NCBI GenBank assembly: GCA_044226655.1
Contig: JBGAGO010000001.1
Span: 124,001-188,000 of the forward strand
Origin: JBEVOS01 sp044226655
Lineage (GTDB): Bacteria; Pseudomonadota; Alphaproteobacteria; Caulobacterales; Aquidulcibacteraceae
Reading direction: 5' to 3'
DNA: 64,000 bases
Made by a program: the position numbers and the translations under genes. The notes beneath the pieces are model-generated. The model was not told the DNA's origin. It did no database searches and saw only the letters and a program-made list of their open reading frames with translations. Below, in pieces: positions 25,695 through 33,745 of the stretch; positions within the stretch are counted from its first letter, which is position 1; each line of letters starts with the position of its first letter.

Positions 25695-26287
25695 CTACGG
25701 CATCGGACGCACGCCCCACGCGCCCATCGCCCGCGCCATCCGCACTGCCACGCGTCGATTGATCTCCGCCTTCAGTGGTTCCAGCTCCGCGATGATCCGC
25801 GCATAGGTTGCCGCGCGCATGTGCGGCGGGCGCTTCGGGTGATCGCCGAAATAGTCGAGCCCGAGGCGTAGCGCGATCTTGTTGGCCTTGCGCACAAGCC
25901 GCCGCGTTTCGGTCTGGCGCCGGCTGCCCCACGTGATCCGCCCGCGCGTCCCGCAGCACAGCCCCTCCGCGAGCACTACCGGCGAAGGGTGCGCCGAGCG
26001 CAGCGGGGGCAGACGAAATACGCGCGCGTCCCGCCGAACCGGCATGGCCGCCGCTCTAAGCGCACGGTGGAGCGGATCGGCCCGGCCTCATCCTCCTTGC
26101 CCTTCCAGACATAGAAGGCGGAGAAGCTATCTCGCTCGGTGTCATGCTCGACGTGTAGCTTGGCCGGCTCGGTGTCATCAAACGTGATCGGGCCGACATA
26201 GCCCCTGAACGCGCCCCAGCTCGCGATGTGATCCGCGTCGAGCGCGCTCACTTGCTCCCAAGTCGCTCGATAGCGCGGCGCGGCCAT
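25695..26287 (-). pseudogene. Zinc-ribbon island protein gene broken by a frameshift
   Basis: Two reverse-strand frames together match one protein family common in alphaproteobacterial islands. The 5' part (26287 to 25979) reads from MAAPRYRATWEQV to ACFVCP-like YFVCPRCARRTLRR and stops. The 3' part continues in another frame with GRITWGSRRQTETRRLVRKA and YFGDHPKRPPHMRAATYAR. In intact relatives the first CPxC is followed by a second Cys pair and this helical tail. Here the second pair is also degraded. The frames are offset by one base near 26000, so the gene is inactive or has a sequence error. Confidence 0.65.
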
Positions 26288-26429
26288 GCTCTCAGCGCTC
26301 CAACTTGATTATTTCTCGAAACGCCAAAGTCTCTTGGCGAGCGTCGAAGTCTCTTGTCAAACGGGGAAGAATTCGGGCTGATCGCCCCTGTTCGCCACCG
26401 TCCGACCGGAGAATCGAACAGGAGCTCTC

Positions 26430-27392
26430 ATGAGAACGATCGTATTCTTCAACAACAAAGGCGGCGTGGGGAAGACCACGCTTCTTTACCACTGCGCCTA
26501 TGCGCTTGCCGATCTCGGAAAGCGCGTGACTGTCGTGGACCTGGACCCTCAGGCGAACCTGACCTCGTTCTTCTTCGATGAAGATGAGATTGAAGACCTC
26601 TGGCGAGATGGGGCGCACGAGCCAACCGTCTACACGGCAATCCTTGATCTACTTCAAAAGGGGTCAATGAATGACGTGTCCGCGCCAAAAGTCCGAGGTG
26701 AGACAAATCTGAGATTCTTGCCGGGCGATATGCGGCTGTCCGACGTTGAAGATGCGCTCTCTAATTCGTGGTCACAGACGATGAATGAAGGCGTGTCCCA
26801 AGGACGGGCGCTCAACGAAACGGCGGCATTCCATCATCTCTTGACGGGCCTCTCGCGGCGCAACGCAACCGACTTCGCACTGCTAGACGTGGGCCCAAAC
26901 TTCGGGGCGATCAACCGGTCGGCGCTCATCGCCGCCGACTACGTTGTGGTGCCGCTGGGCGCCGACCTCTTCTCAATTCGGGGGCTACGGAATTTGGGGC
27001 CAAGGCTGTCAAACTGGCGTTCACAGTGGCAGCAACGTCTGAGCGCTGCACCGGAATCAATCCGCCCGACGCTTCCAAATGGCGCCATGCTGCCGCTCGG
27101 GTTCACGGTGAACATGTTCAATGTTTCCCGGGGAGCGCCAGCGACGGCCTTTCAGCGCTGGATAGACCGAGCGCCCTCAGCATTCGCCGACACATTTAGC
27201 CGGAATTCCGCCGACGACCTCCTCGGTAAAATACAGAACTTCCACTCCCAAATGCCGGTGGCGCAGGAAGCGCGCCTGCCCATCTTCAGGGTCAACAATC
27301 AGGCGGCGTTTCTCGCTGTTGGCGACCACTTTCGCGAGCTTGGCCTGAAGATAATCGCTCGTATCGAAGCGCTTAGCGGCTCCGCATCATAA
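26430..27392 (+). CDS. Orphan ParA/MinD-type ATPase
   Basis: This 320-residue protein has a deviant Walker A KGGVGKTT at residues 10-17, the DLDPQANLT block after it, and LLDVGPNFGAINRSAL as Walker A-prime. A good AGGAG site precedes the ATG. ParA-type ATPases partition plasmids, islands or protein clusters, or regulate transcription. No parB or centromere-like repeat array is evident beside it. The gene is in the island, with lower GC by eye than the chromosome around it. Confidence 0.9.
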   Translation: MRTIVFFNNKGGVGKTTLLYHCAYALADLGKRVTVVDLDPQANLTSFFFDEDEIEDLWRDGAHEPTVYTAILDLLQKGSMNDVSAPKVRGETNLRFLPGDMRLSDVEDALSNSWSQTMNEGVSQGRALNETAAFHHLLTGLSRRNATDFALLDVGPNFGAINRSALIAADYVVVPLGADLFSIRGLRNLGPRLSNWRSQWQQRLSAAPESIRPTLPNGAMLPLGFTVNMFNVSRGAPATAFQRWIDRAPSAFADTFSRNSADDLLGKIQNFHSQMPVAQEARLPIFRVNNQAAFLAVGDHFRELGLKIIARIEALSGSAS

Positions 27393-27495
27393 GGCAGTAA
27401 GCCGTTTTGTTATCGGCGATCCGCGCTGCCGCGTTCCCCAAGATCGCCTCGTCCCGGCCGGCGACAGGAATGGTATATTTATATGTGTCCCACCT

Positions 27496-27538
27496 CGTGC
27501 GACTATTGAAGCGGCATTGCGGAAAAATCGGTCGCACG
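27496..27538. repeat. 8-bp inverted repeat between convergent genes
   Basis: CGTGCGAC (27496-27503) and GTCGCACG (27531-27538) form an inverted repeat with a 27-nt spacer in the gap between the ParA gene and the convergent winged-helix gene. It could be a bidirectional terminator stem or a binding site. Chance is not excluded. Confidence 0.3.
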
Positions 27539-27588
27539 GCTTGAGACTGTATCGGCGCTATAGTCGCTCAGGGTGAACGGCATCGGTC

Positions 27589-28065
27589 TCATTGAGTGCT
27601 ACTGACAGTCTCAACGTGCGAGACCGACCTTTTCTTGGCACCGCTGGCAGCGGGATCGACCAAGCATCCATTGATCAATGTCTTTCGCCCTCTGTCGGCG
27701 CGCATGAATTCCTTAGTGGCCGCTTCGCCGCTGCAATCCAACCAGGTCAACCGCCACGTTGTGGCGTGGCGCTTCTTCCAGGCGAAGGCGCCTTTCTGCG
27801 TCGCACGGATGAATCCCCCATCCTGCAGTTCGTGAAACAATTCGGCGGCGTGATTGTGCGAGCAATTGACCTCCTTCAAGGCTTCTCGCGTGCTCATCGA
27901 AATCGCGCCGTTGTTCGCGCCGTTGTAGCGGGTCGCCAGCCGCAGCAAGAGCTTCACCGCGTTTCCGCGGAGTTCGCGAAAGGCGTCGGAATCGAGCATC
28001 CAGAAGTGGAGGGTGGCGAATCTTTGATCTCGCGGCAGAGGGCGACGCTTTTTTCGCTTCGTCAT
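27589..28065 (-). CDS. Replication-type winged-helix protein of integrative elements
   Basis: This 158-residue protein contains LHFWMLDSDAFRELRGNAVK, LLLRLATRYNGANNGAISM and KKRHATTWRLT, blocks of a family found in alphaproteobacterial islands and plasmids with a winged-helix core, probably DNA binding. Names such as replication protein are used but I know of no proof. The C-terminal tail is basic (RGRKTLINGCL). It sits 30 bp after the AlpA-like gene and points the same way as the integrase. Confidence 0.7.
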   Translation of the reverse strand: MTKRKKRRPLPRDQRFATLHFWMLDSDAFRELRGNAVKLLLRLATRYNGANNGAISMSTREALKEVNCSHNHAAELFHELQDGGFIRATQKGAFAWKKRHATTWRLTWLDCSGEAATKEFMRADRGRKTLINGCLVDPAASGAKKRSVSHVETVSSTQ

Positions 28066-28095
28066 GGCCGATGCTCGCCCGATGGAAAGACGCTA

Positions 28096-28305
28096 TCAGC
28101 CCGCATTTTGGGTGCGCGCGAGCGCGGCGCCGGACTTGAACGGGGGAAGCGACGCCGCCCATTGTTCGGCGCTCTCCGCATCTATCATGGTGCGCGGACC
28201 GTTCTTGACGGCTTGCAGCTTGCCGGCAGCGATCAAGTCATAGGTGCGAGTGCGCCCCACGCCATATGCGTCGCAGAAGGCGCGGATAGAAAGAAGGCGT
28301 TTCAT
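28096..28305 (-). CDS. AlpA-like DNA-binding regulator
   Basis: This is a 69-residue protein from the ATG at 28303-28305 (MKRLLSIRAFCDAYGVGRTR). The segment with AFCDAYGVGRTRTYDLIAAG and KLQAVKNGPRTMI is an excisionase/AlpA-type MerR-like winged helix. Such proteins control integrase expression or act as directionality factors for excision. The position upstream of the Rep-like gene and near the integrase fits that role. Confidence 0.78.
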   Translation of the reverse strand: MKRLLSIRAFCDAYGVGRTRTYDLIAAGKLQAVKNGPRTMIDAESAEQWAASLPPFKSGAALARTQNAG

Positions 28306-28391
28306 ATGAATTCGTCCGTGACCGCGCCTGAACAAATGGCGCGGTCACGAGAATGGTGGCTCCGATTTGCAGTGAAGAGCCTTCCTGCAAA

Positions 28392-29072
28392 CTATTTATC
28401 GTTGTGCTCTTCGCTGAGGGAGATGGCGTCATAGACGGTTCGCCAGCTCCGGCCATACCGCGAAGCAAAGCGTTTCGCCCACCCAGTCGGCGAAAGATCG
28501 CCGTCATACTTCGCCCAGTCAGTCCGCGCTTGGATCCGCCATTTGTTCGCTGCGCTGCTTCTTTGAGCGGCTCCTTGCCGTCCAGCTTCCTGCGCTGCTT
28601 CGCGGCTGATCTGCGCCTTCGCGACTTCATCAATATGACCCATTCGGGCGAACGTGAGCATCGCTTCTTGGATGCCGACCATCTGGCTCGCCATCGCGAG
28701 CCGGGCCGTCATCGCGGAAAACTCTTCGCCTGTGAATGTGGAGCCGCGCGGGCGCAGCTCATAAAGAACTGCCAGAGCGCAAATCACATCAGCGGCGCAC
28801 TCTTCGACGATACCATGCTCATCACCGGTTCGGGTGATCCATGCGGCGGCTTCACTTGCGAGTCTCGAAAGGTGCTCGGTAAACGACAGAGATAGAGCAT
28901 CGATCGTCACCTGCGTCGGGCGAAACCCGGCCTGCACAAGGTCGCCTAGGCTTGAGTCCAACAGGTCAAAATGCGCGCCGACCATAAGGTCGACGCCTTC
29001 TCCGCGAAGTCTGTCTGCAAACGGGCCAGGACCGGATTGAAAGAAACGGTCACGCATGCGCTTGGGCTCCAT
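28392..29072 (-). CDS. Island protein of unknown function
   Basis: This is a 226-residue protein when started at the ATG at 29070-29072, which has a GGGGG-containing site before it; the frame extends to 29114. I do not recognise a family. It is mostly helical, with an Ala-rich middle (ASQMVGIQEAMLTFARMGH) and a C-terminal segment LSPTGWAKRFASRYGRSWRT that resembles a helix-turn-helix. It lies between the integrase and AlpA-like genes on the same strand, so a regulatory or accessory recombination role is possible. Confidence 0.6.
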   Translation of the reverse strand: MEPKRMRDRFFQSGPGPFADRLRGEGVDLMVGAHFDLLDSSLGDLVQAGFRPTQVTIDALSLSFTEHLSRLASEAAAWITRTGDEHGIVEECAADVICALAVLYELRPRGSTFTGEEFSAMTARLAMASQMVGIQEAMLTFARMGHIDEVAKAQISREAAQEAGRQGAAQRSSAANKWRIQARTDWAKYDGDLSPTGWAKRFASRYGRSWRTVYDAISLSEEHNDK

Positions 29073-29150
29073 TGATGAGCCCCCGATTCGCAGCTTGATA
29101 GTGTTCGCCCGCATGCGGAAGCGTTCGCCGCAGCTCGCTTCTGGTCGCGG

Positions 29151-30422
29151 CTAGGCTGTTTCAGCCGCGCGCCGCATCGCCACCACCGCGCCGCGCTTGG
29201 TCGCAGGCGTCGCGCAATACGCGCCCCAAGCATCCATGAGCCGCCGGCGCTTTTCGAGCGCGTCGCCGCGCCGGTAGGCCGCCTCGGTCTTGTCTTTCAG
29301 CGTGTGCGCCAGCGCTTGTTCGGCAACTTCACGCGGGAAGTTGGTCATCTCGCCAGCCCAATCACGGAAGGTCGAACGGAAGCCGTGCGCCGTCAGATCA
29401 GTGCGCTTCATGCGCCGCAACGTCATCAGGAGCGCCATCGAAGAAAGCGCCGGCTCGCGATCCGTGCGCGGCGAGGCGCCGGGAAACACCCATTCGGACT
29501 TGGGGTGCGTTTTGCGCATGGTTTCCAGCGCGGCCAACGCCGCCGCCGGCAATGGCACGCGATGCTCACGGCCCGCCTTCATGCGCTCGCCGGGAATGGT
29601 CCAGACTTTGGCCTTGAGGTCGATCTCTGACCAGCGCGCTTTCAGCGTCTCATTCGTGCGCGTCGCCGTCAGGATCGCAAATTCCAACGCGCGGGCGCTG
29701 TCGCCGGTCATGGCGCGCAGCTCGCCCATAAAGGCGGGCAGATCGGCGAACGGCAGCGCGGCGTGGTGCTTGACCTTCTGAATTTTGGCGCGCGCGGGCA
29801 GCGCCCTTTCCAAGTGGCCGCGCCAACGCGCCGGATTCTCGCCTTGGCGATAGCCGCGCACGGCGGCCCAATCGAGCACGGACTCAATACGCTGGCGTAC
29901 GCGGCTTGCGGTTTCCGTCTTGGTTTTCCAGATCGGCTCAATCGCTTTCATGACCAAGCTCACATCCACGGCCTGGACAGGCAGATCGCCGAAAACGGGA
30001 TAGACGTAGGTCTTGAGCGTGTTCGCCCATTGCTGGCGATGCTTGGCGTTTTTCCAGCCTGCCTCATGCGAAGCGATGAGCGCTTCGGCGCATTGGCGAA
30101 AGGTCATGGCGCGGGCCGTCTCTAGCGCGCGGCGCGCGACCTCAGCATCACGGGCTTCGACGGGATCGACGCCATCGCGGGCAAGCTTGCGGGCTTCCGT
30201 CGCGCGCTGGCGCGCCTCCGCAAGCGGTATGTCGTGGGCCGAGCCCAAGCCGATCTCGCGGACCGGCCCGCCTTTCACCGTAACCCGCAGCACCCAGGAC
30301 TTACGGAGTTCGCCGGTGTTGGCGTTGGCCGTGATCCGCAAGCGCAAGCCGGCGCCGTCGATCAGCGCGCCCGGCTTGCGCGCCTGCTTGACCATCCGAT
30401 CCGTAAGCCCGTTTCGCGCCAT
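29151..30422 (-). CDS. int: Tyrosine recombinase integrase of the island
   Basis: This 423-residue P4-type integrase has the N-terminal DUF4102 part (IDGAGLRLRITANANTG), a SAM-like core-binding domain (about 105-205) and a catalytic domain with Arg255 (TATRTNETL), His346 and Arg349 (TAHGFRSTFRDW), His373 and the nucleophile Tyr383 (EAAYRRGD). All catalytic residues are present, so it is probably active. It starts 172 bp from the right att repeat and would drive insertion at tRNA-Ser. Confidence 0.95.
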   Translation of the reverse strand: MARNGLTDRMVKQARKPGALIDGAGLRLRITANANTGELRKSWVLRVTVKGGPVREIGLGSAHDIPLAEARQRATEARKLARDGVDPVEARDAEVARRALETARAMTFRQCAEALIASHEAGWKNAKHRQQWANTLKTYVYPVFGDLPVQAVDVSLVMKAIEPIWKTKTETASRVRQRIESVLDWAAVRGYRQGENPARWRGHLERALPARAKIQKVKHHAALPFADLPAFMGELRAMTGDSARALEFAILTATRTNETLKARWSEIDLKAKVWTIPGERMKAGREHRVPLPAAALAALETMRKTHPKSEWVFPGASPRTDREPALSSMALLMTLRRMKRTDLTAHGFRSTFRDWAGEMTNFPREVAEQALAHTLKDKTEAAYRRGDALEKRRRLMDAWGAYCATPATKRGAVVAMRRAAETA

Positions 30423-30593
30423 TGCTTCCCCGCCGTCCTTTCCCCCACCGTTTCCCCCAATACGCCTCGAAAGGCGACGCCCGGCAACGTATAGGTGCGA
30501 ACACGAAAATCGGCGAAAAGCGACTATTTGTCGAGGAATATTGCGACAAAAGCGAATAGGTGCGGATGGTGACGAACAGAGCTATTGGGCGGA

Positions 30594-30609
30594 CTCCCTC
30601 TCCGCCAGA
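30594..30609. repeat. attR: copy of the tRNA-Ser 3' end
   Basis: The 16 bases CTCCCTCTCCGCCAGA here are identical to 17369-17384 at the end of tRNA-Ser. This marks the right end of the island. The host sequence resumes with the end of the exporter operon 28 bp later. Confidence 0.88.
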
Positions 30610-30636
30610 TTCCCGACCGTTCTTCCCCGCTCCATC

Positions 30637-31752
30637 CTACACGCGGCCCTGTGCGGCCCTGAACGAGCGGGCGCGGAGCCAGGCGGCGGTTCCGTAGCCG
30701 AGCGCGTGGAGAGCCAGCACGCCGAGCTCGCGGCGCGTTTCCCAAAGGCTCGCGCCCATCTGGTTGATCTCGACCAGCGCGTGGAGCCCCGGCGTCGAGG
30801 GAATGAATTGCGCGAGGAGCGCGAGCGGCGCCGGCATCGAGGCCAGCGGCCAGGAAAAGCCCGACAGAAAGAAGAACGGCATGCCGAGCGCGAGCATCAC
30901 CTGCCCCGCGCGCTCACGCCGATCGAAGAAGCTGGCGAGGAAGAGCCCGAACATGGTCGCCGCAATTGCAAACAGCGGCGCGACCACGAGCAGCGCCTCA
31001 AGTCGCGCCCCCCGCGGATAATCCTGCACCCAGGCGACGAAGCCGCTGAAATAAAGAATGGCCGCCGTCGAGATGGCGGCGAAGGCTGCGGCGGCGCCGA
31101 AGAAGGCGCCTGAGTCGACCGGCCCGGGATTGGCCGCGCGCCAAGTCGCAATCACGATGCCGATGCCGAGCAGCAAAGTCTGTTGCAGGATAACCGCGAC
31201 CACGGCCGGCACGACGGCGCTGCCATAGCCTTCGCGCGTGTTGAACAGCGGGCGCAGGATCAGCGACACGCGCGGCGCGGCCGGCAAGGCCTGCGATGTC
31301 GATTGCAGGCGTACGGCCGCGGCGCCGGCGTCGCCCACGGCGGCGGCCAAGGCCTGCAGCGAGCCGCGCGCGGCTGTCAGATTGGCGCCGCTGGCGAACA
31401 ACGCGACCTCGCCTTGCGCGCCGCGCAGCGCGTCACGTTCGAGGCCGGGCGCAATCCAGAGAATCGCCTCCGCTTCGCGATTGGCGAGCCGCGCCTGCGC
31501 TTGCGCAAGCCCACTCTCCTCTCCGATCACGCGCGCGCCCTGCGTTGCGTCCGCAGCGCGCAGCAGGCGCCGGCTCAACGCGCTATGGTCTTGATCGACG
31601 GCGATGATCGCGATGTCGGTCGGCGTTTCGTGATGATAGGCCGCGGGATAGAAGAACGAATAGATCAGCACCGCGCCGATGAGCGCGGAGAACGCGGCGC
31701 GGTCGCGCACGATGGCCGCGAACATGCCGGTGAAGGCGGCCCAGAAGCTCAT
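30637..31752 (-). CDS. ABC-2-type exporter permease (second of pair)
   Basis: This is a 371-residue protein from the ATG at 31750-31752, which overlaps the first permease stop as ATGA. An N-terminal helix is followed by an extracytoplasmic domain (IAIIAVDQDHSALSRRLL) and five to six helices near the C-terminus, with PFFFLSGFSWPL typical of ABC-2 permeases of the YhgE/YbhR kind. It likely forms a heterodimer with its neighbour. The operon has no ATPase gene. Confidence 0.88.
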   Translation of the reverse strand: MSFWAAFTGMFAAIVRDRAAFSALIGAVLIYSFFYPAAYHHETPTDIAIIAVDQDHSALSRRLLRAADATQGARVIGEESGLAQAQARLANREAEAILWIAPGLERDALRGAQGEVALFASGANLTAARGSLQALAAAVGDAGAAAVRLQSTSQALPAAPRVSLILRPLFNTREGYGSAVVPAVVAVILQQTLLLGIGIVIATWRAANPGPVDSGAFFGAAAAFAAISTAAILYFSGFVAWVQDYPRGARLEALLVVAPLFAIAATMFGLFLASFFDRRERAGQVMLALGMPFFFLSGFSWPLASMPAPLALLAQFIPSTPGLHALVEINQMGASLWETRRELGVLALHALGYGTAAWLRARSFRAAQGRV

Positions 31753-32882
31753 GTCGCCCGCGCGCGGCGCAGCAGCAGAATCGCGAGCGGCAGCGCGATC
31801 ACGCTGTAAAGCGCCAGCACGCCGAGCTCCGGCAGGGTCGCGCGCCAATCGGCGCCCGCCTGCCATTGCTCGGCTTGTACGCGCAGATACCAGGTCAGCG
31901 GCTGCAAATTGGACCAGGCGCGCGCCAGCCACGGCGCGCCATCAGTCGGAAAGGTCGCGCCCGAATAGGCGAGCGCGGAGGATGCATAGAGCCCGCCGAT
32001 CCCGAACGGCGTCACGCTGTCCTTCAAGGCCGCGATCACCAACGCCGCGAGCGACGCATAGGCGATGAGAACGAGCGCCAGGCCCGCCGCCAGCAGCGCC
32101 GCCGAGCCCGCCACGCGAAAGCCGCGCACGCCCGCCAGCCAGATGATGCACGCCGCGCCGAACACGAAGAAGACGACGACATAAGGCGTCGCCTTGCCGG
32201 CGAGCGGCGCGAGCACGCCGCCGCGCGCGCCTAGCCAATCGGGCGCGCTTTTGGCTGCGAATTCGCGCCCGATCGCGGCAATGATGGCGCAGGTGATGAG
32301 AATGGCCAGTGTGGCCGGCTGGCCGGCGCCGGCCAGCAGCCATTCGTAGCTGCCATAGGCATTGTAGAGCGTCGTCGATTGCACGCGCACCGGCGGCGGG
32401 CGGAGCGAGGATGGCGCTGTGCGGGCCACATCGCTGCGCAGCACGCGCGCATTCACGGCGGCGACAGCGGCGCCGATATCGCGCTGCAGCACGCCGGCCA
32501 AGGTCGTGAACGCCGCATTGTAATAGAGCAGCGCCCGCGCGCCGCCGCGCATGGATGTGTCGCGCGAAAAATCGTGCGGAATGAACAGAACGCCCGCCAC
32601 ATCGCCCGCGCGCACGAGCGGCCAGGCCGCTTCCAGATCCGCCGGCCGCGCCGCGATACGCACGCCGGGCGCGGCCTCCACATCGCGCACCAGCGCGCGG
32701 CTCAAGGCCGAATTGTCCTGATCGACGATCGCGATGGGCGCATCGCGCGGCGTACCGGCCTGAAACAGCGCGCCGATCGTGATCAGCAGAATGGCCGGAA
32801 ACAGGATCAGCAGGCCGAGATCCCACGGATTGGCGCGCAGGAAATCGATCTCGCGGCGCAGCGCCTGGGCGAAGCCCGTCAT
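31749..32882 (-). CDS. ABC-2-type exporter permease (first of pair)
   Basis: This 377-residue membrane protein has an N-terminal helix (LGLLILFPAILLITIGALF), a large extracytoplasmic domain (APIAIVDQDNSALSRALV) and C-terminal helices. The VDQD-SALSR block is shared with the next gene, so the two are paralogues. It overlaps the membrane fusion gene upstream by 4 bp and the second permease by 4 bp. Probably exports drugs or envelope compounds with TolC and HlyD partners. Confidence 0.88.
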   Translation of the reverse strand: MTGFAQALRREIDFLRANPWDLGLLILFPAILLITIGALFQAGTPRDAPIAIVDQDNSALSRALVRDVEAAPGVRIAARPADLEAAWPLVRAGDVAGVLFIPHDFSRDTSMRGGARALLYYNAAFTTLAGVLQRDIGAAVAAVNARVLRSDVARTAPSSLRPPPVRVQSTTLYNAYGSYEWLLAGAGQPATLAILITCAIIAAIGREFAAKSAPDWLGARGGVLAPLAGKATPYVVVFFVFGAACIIWLAGVRGFRVAGSAALLAAGLALVLIAYASLAALVIAALKDSVTPFGIGGLYASSALAYSGATFPTDGAPWLARAWSNLQPLTWYLRVQAEQWQAGADWRATLPELGVLALYSVIALPLAILLLRRARAT

Positions 32883-33745
32883 GGCCGCGCGAACAGCACG
32901 CTCATGCCGGGGCGCAAGCCGTCGATCGGCGTTGCAGGCCGCGCCCGCACCTCGAACGCGCGCACATCGTAGCCGCTCGATTGGCGCACGGCGCGCCAGG
33001 TCGCGAAATCGCCCTGCGGCGCGATGTAATCGATGCGGAAGCGCACGCGCCGGCCGAGCGCGGGAATCTCGCCCTCGATCTCGCCGCCCATGCGCAGGCC
33101 CGCGAACTGATCTTCGCGCACGTTGAGCGTGACCCAGAGATCGTTCGGCGCGATCAGCGTGAAGAGCGGATAGCCGGGCGGCGCCAGCTCCCCGCCATTG
33201 ACGGCGCGCGCGGTGATCTCGCCATCCGCGGGCGCGAGCACTTCAAGCCCTTGTTCTGTGTAGCGCGCGCCATCGGTCATCGCGGCGACCTGCGCCTGCG
33301 CGGCGGTGACGGCTTCGCGCGCGCTATCGGCCTGCGCGCGCGCTTCATCGCGGCGCTGCGCGGGAATGACGCCTTCGCGAAACAGATTGGCCGAGCGCTG
33401 ATAGGTGACCTGCGCCAGCCTGTCGGCCGCCACCGCCCTTTGCGCCTGCGCGACCGCGGCAGAAATCTCGGGGCTTGAGACGATCGCGAGCACATCGCCG
33501 CGATGAACCCGCGCGCCTTCGGCGGCGCGCAATTCCACGATCCGCGCCGGCGCCTTCACGGCGACGCGAATTTCGTCGGTTTCGATCATGCCCTGAATCT
33601 GCGCCGGCGCCGGGCGGCTCGCGAGATAGAGCCCACCCGCGATCACAGCCGCAACGGCGAGCAGCGCTGCGATCAGCACGATCGGCGGGCCGCGTCGCTT
33701 CACAGGCGCCGGCGGCGGCGCTTCAATGTCTTCAAGTTCGCTCAT
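32879..33745 (-). CDS. HlyD-family periplasmic adaptor
   Basis: This 288-residue protein has one N-terminal membrane helix (IVLIAALLAVAAVIAGGLYL, residues ~22-41), a biotinyl-lipoyl half (ARIVELRAAEGARVHRGDVL), a helical hairpin rich in Q and A, and a second barrel half (PADGEITARAVNGGELAPPG). It links the inner-membrane permeases to the TolC-like channel. It overlaps both neighbours by 4 bp. Confidence 0.92.
   Translation of the reverse strand: MSELEDIEAPPPAPVKRRGPPIVLIAALLAVAAVIAGGLYLASRPAPAQIQGMIETDEIRVAVKAPARIVELRAAEGARVHRGDVLAIVSSPEISAAVAQAQRAVAADRLAQVTYQRSANLFREGVIPAQRRDEARAQADSAREAVTAAQAQVAAMTDGARYTEQGLEVLAPADGEITARAVNGGELAPPGYPLFTLIAPNDLWVTLNVREDQFAGLRMGGEIEGEIPALGRRVRFRIDYIAPQGDFATWRAVRQSSGYDVRAFEVRARPATPIDGLRPGMSVLFARP

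Larger units (their letters stand above)
17369..30609. mobile_element. Integrative genomic island in tRNA-Ser(CGA), about 13.2 kb
   Basis: The boundaries are the 16-bp direct repeats at 17369-17384 and 30594-30609. An integrase gene begins about 170 bp inside the right repeat. The content is accessory: type I R-M genes, FRG gene, NucS-like nuclease gene, ParA ATPase, replication-type protein, AlpA-like regulator and one broken gene. There are no capsid, tail or conjugation genes, so the island is likely mobilised by a helper or is defective. By eye its base use is less GC-rich than the flanks; I did not compute it. Confidence 0.85.

Noticed and set aside
25465..25806. Forward frame with a QLDLF sequence like a beta-clamp-binding motif
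   Set aside because: The pentapeptide is correct in form, but the rest is low complexity, the start would be a GTG without a ribosome site, and the 3' part is antisense to the broken zinc-ribbon gene.
26292..26618. Reverse 108-codon frame upstream of the zinc-ribbon pseudogene
   Set aside because: It overlaps the start of the ParA gene on the opposite strand, has no ribosome site that I can see and no recognisable family. The ParA gene has clear motifs.
17369..30609. Prophage
   Set aside because: There is an integrase and an AlpA-like gene but no terminase, portal, capsid, tail or lysis gene; the content fits a genomic island.
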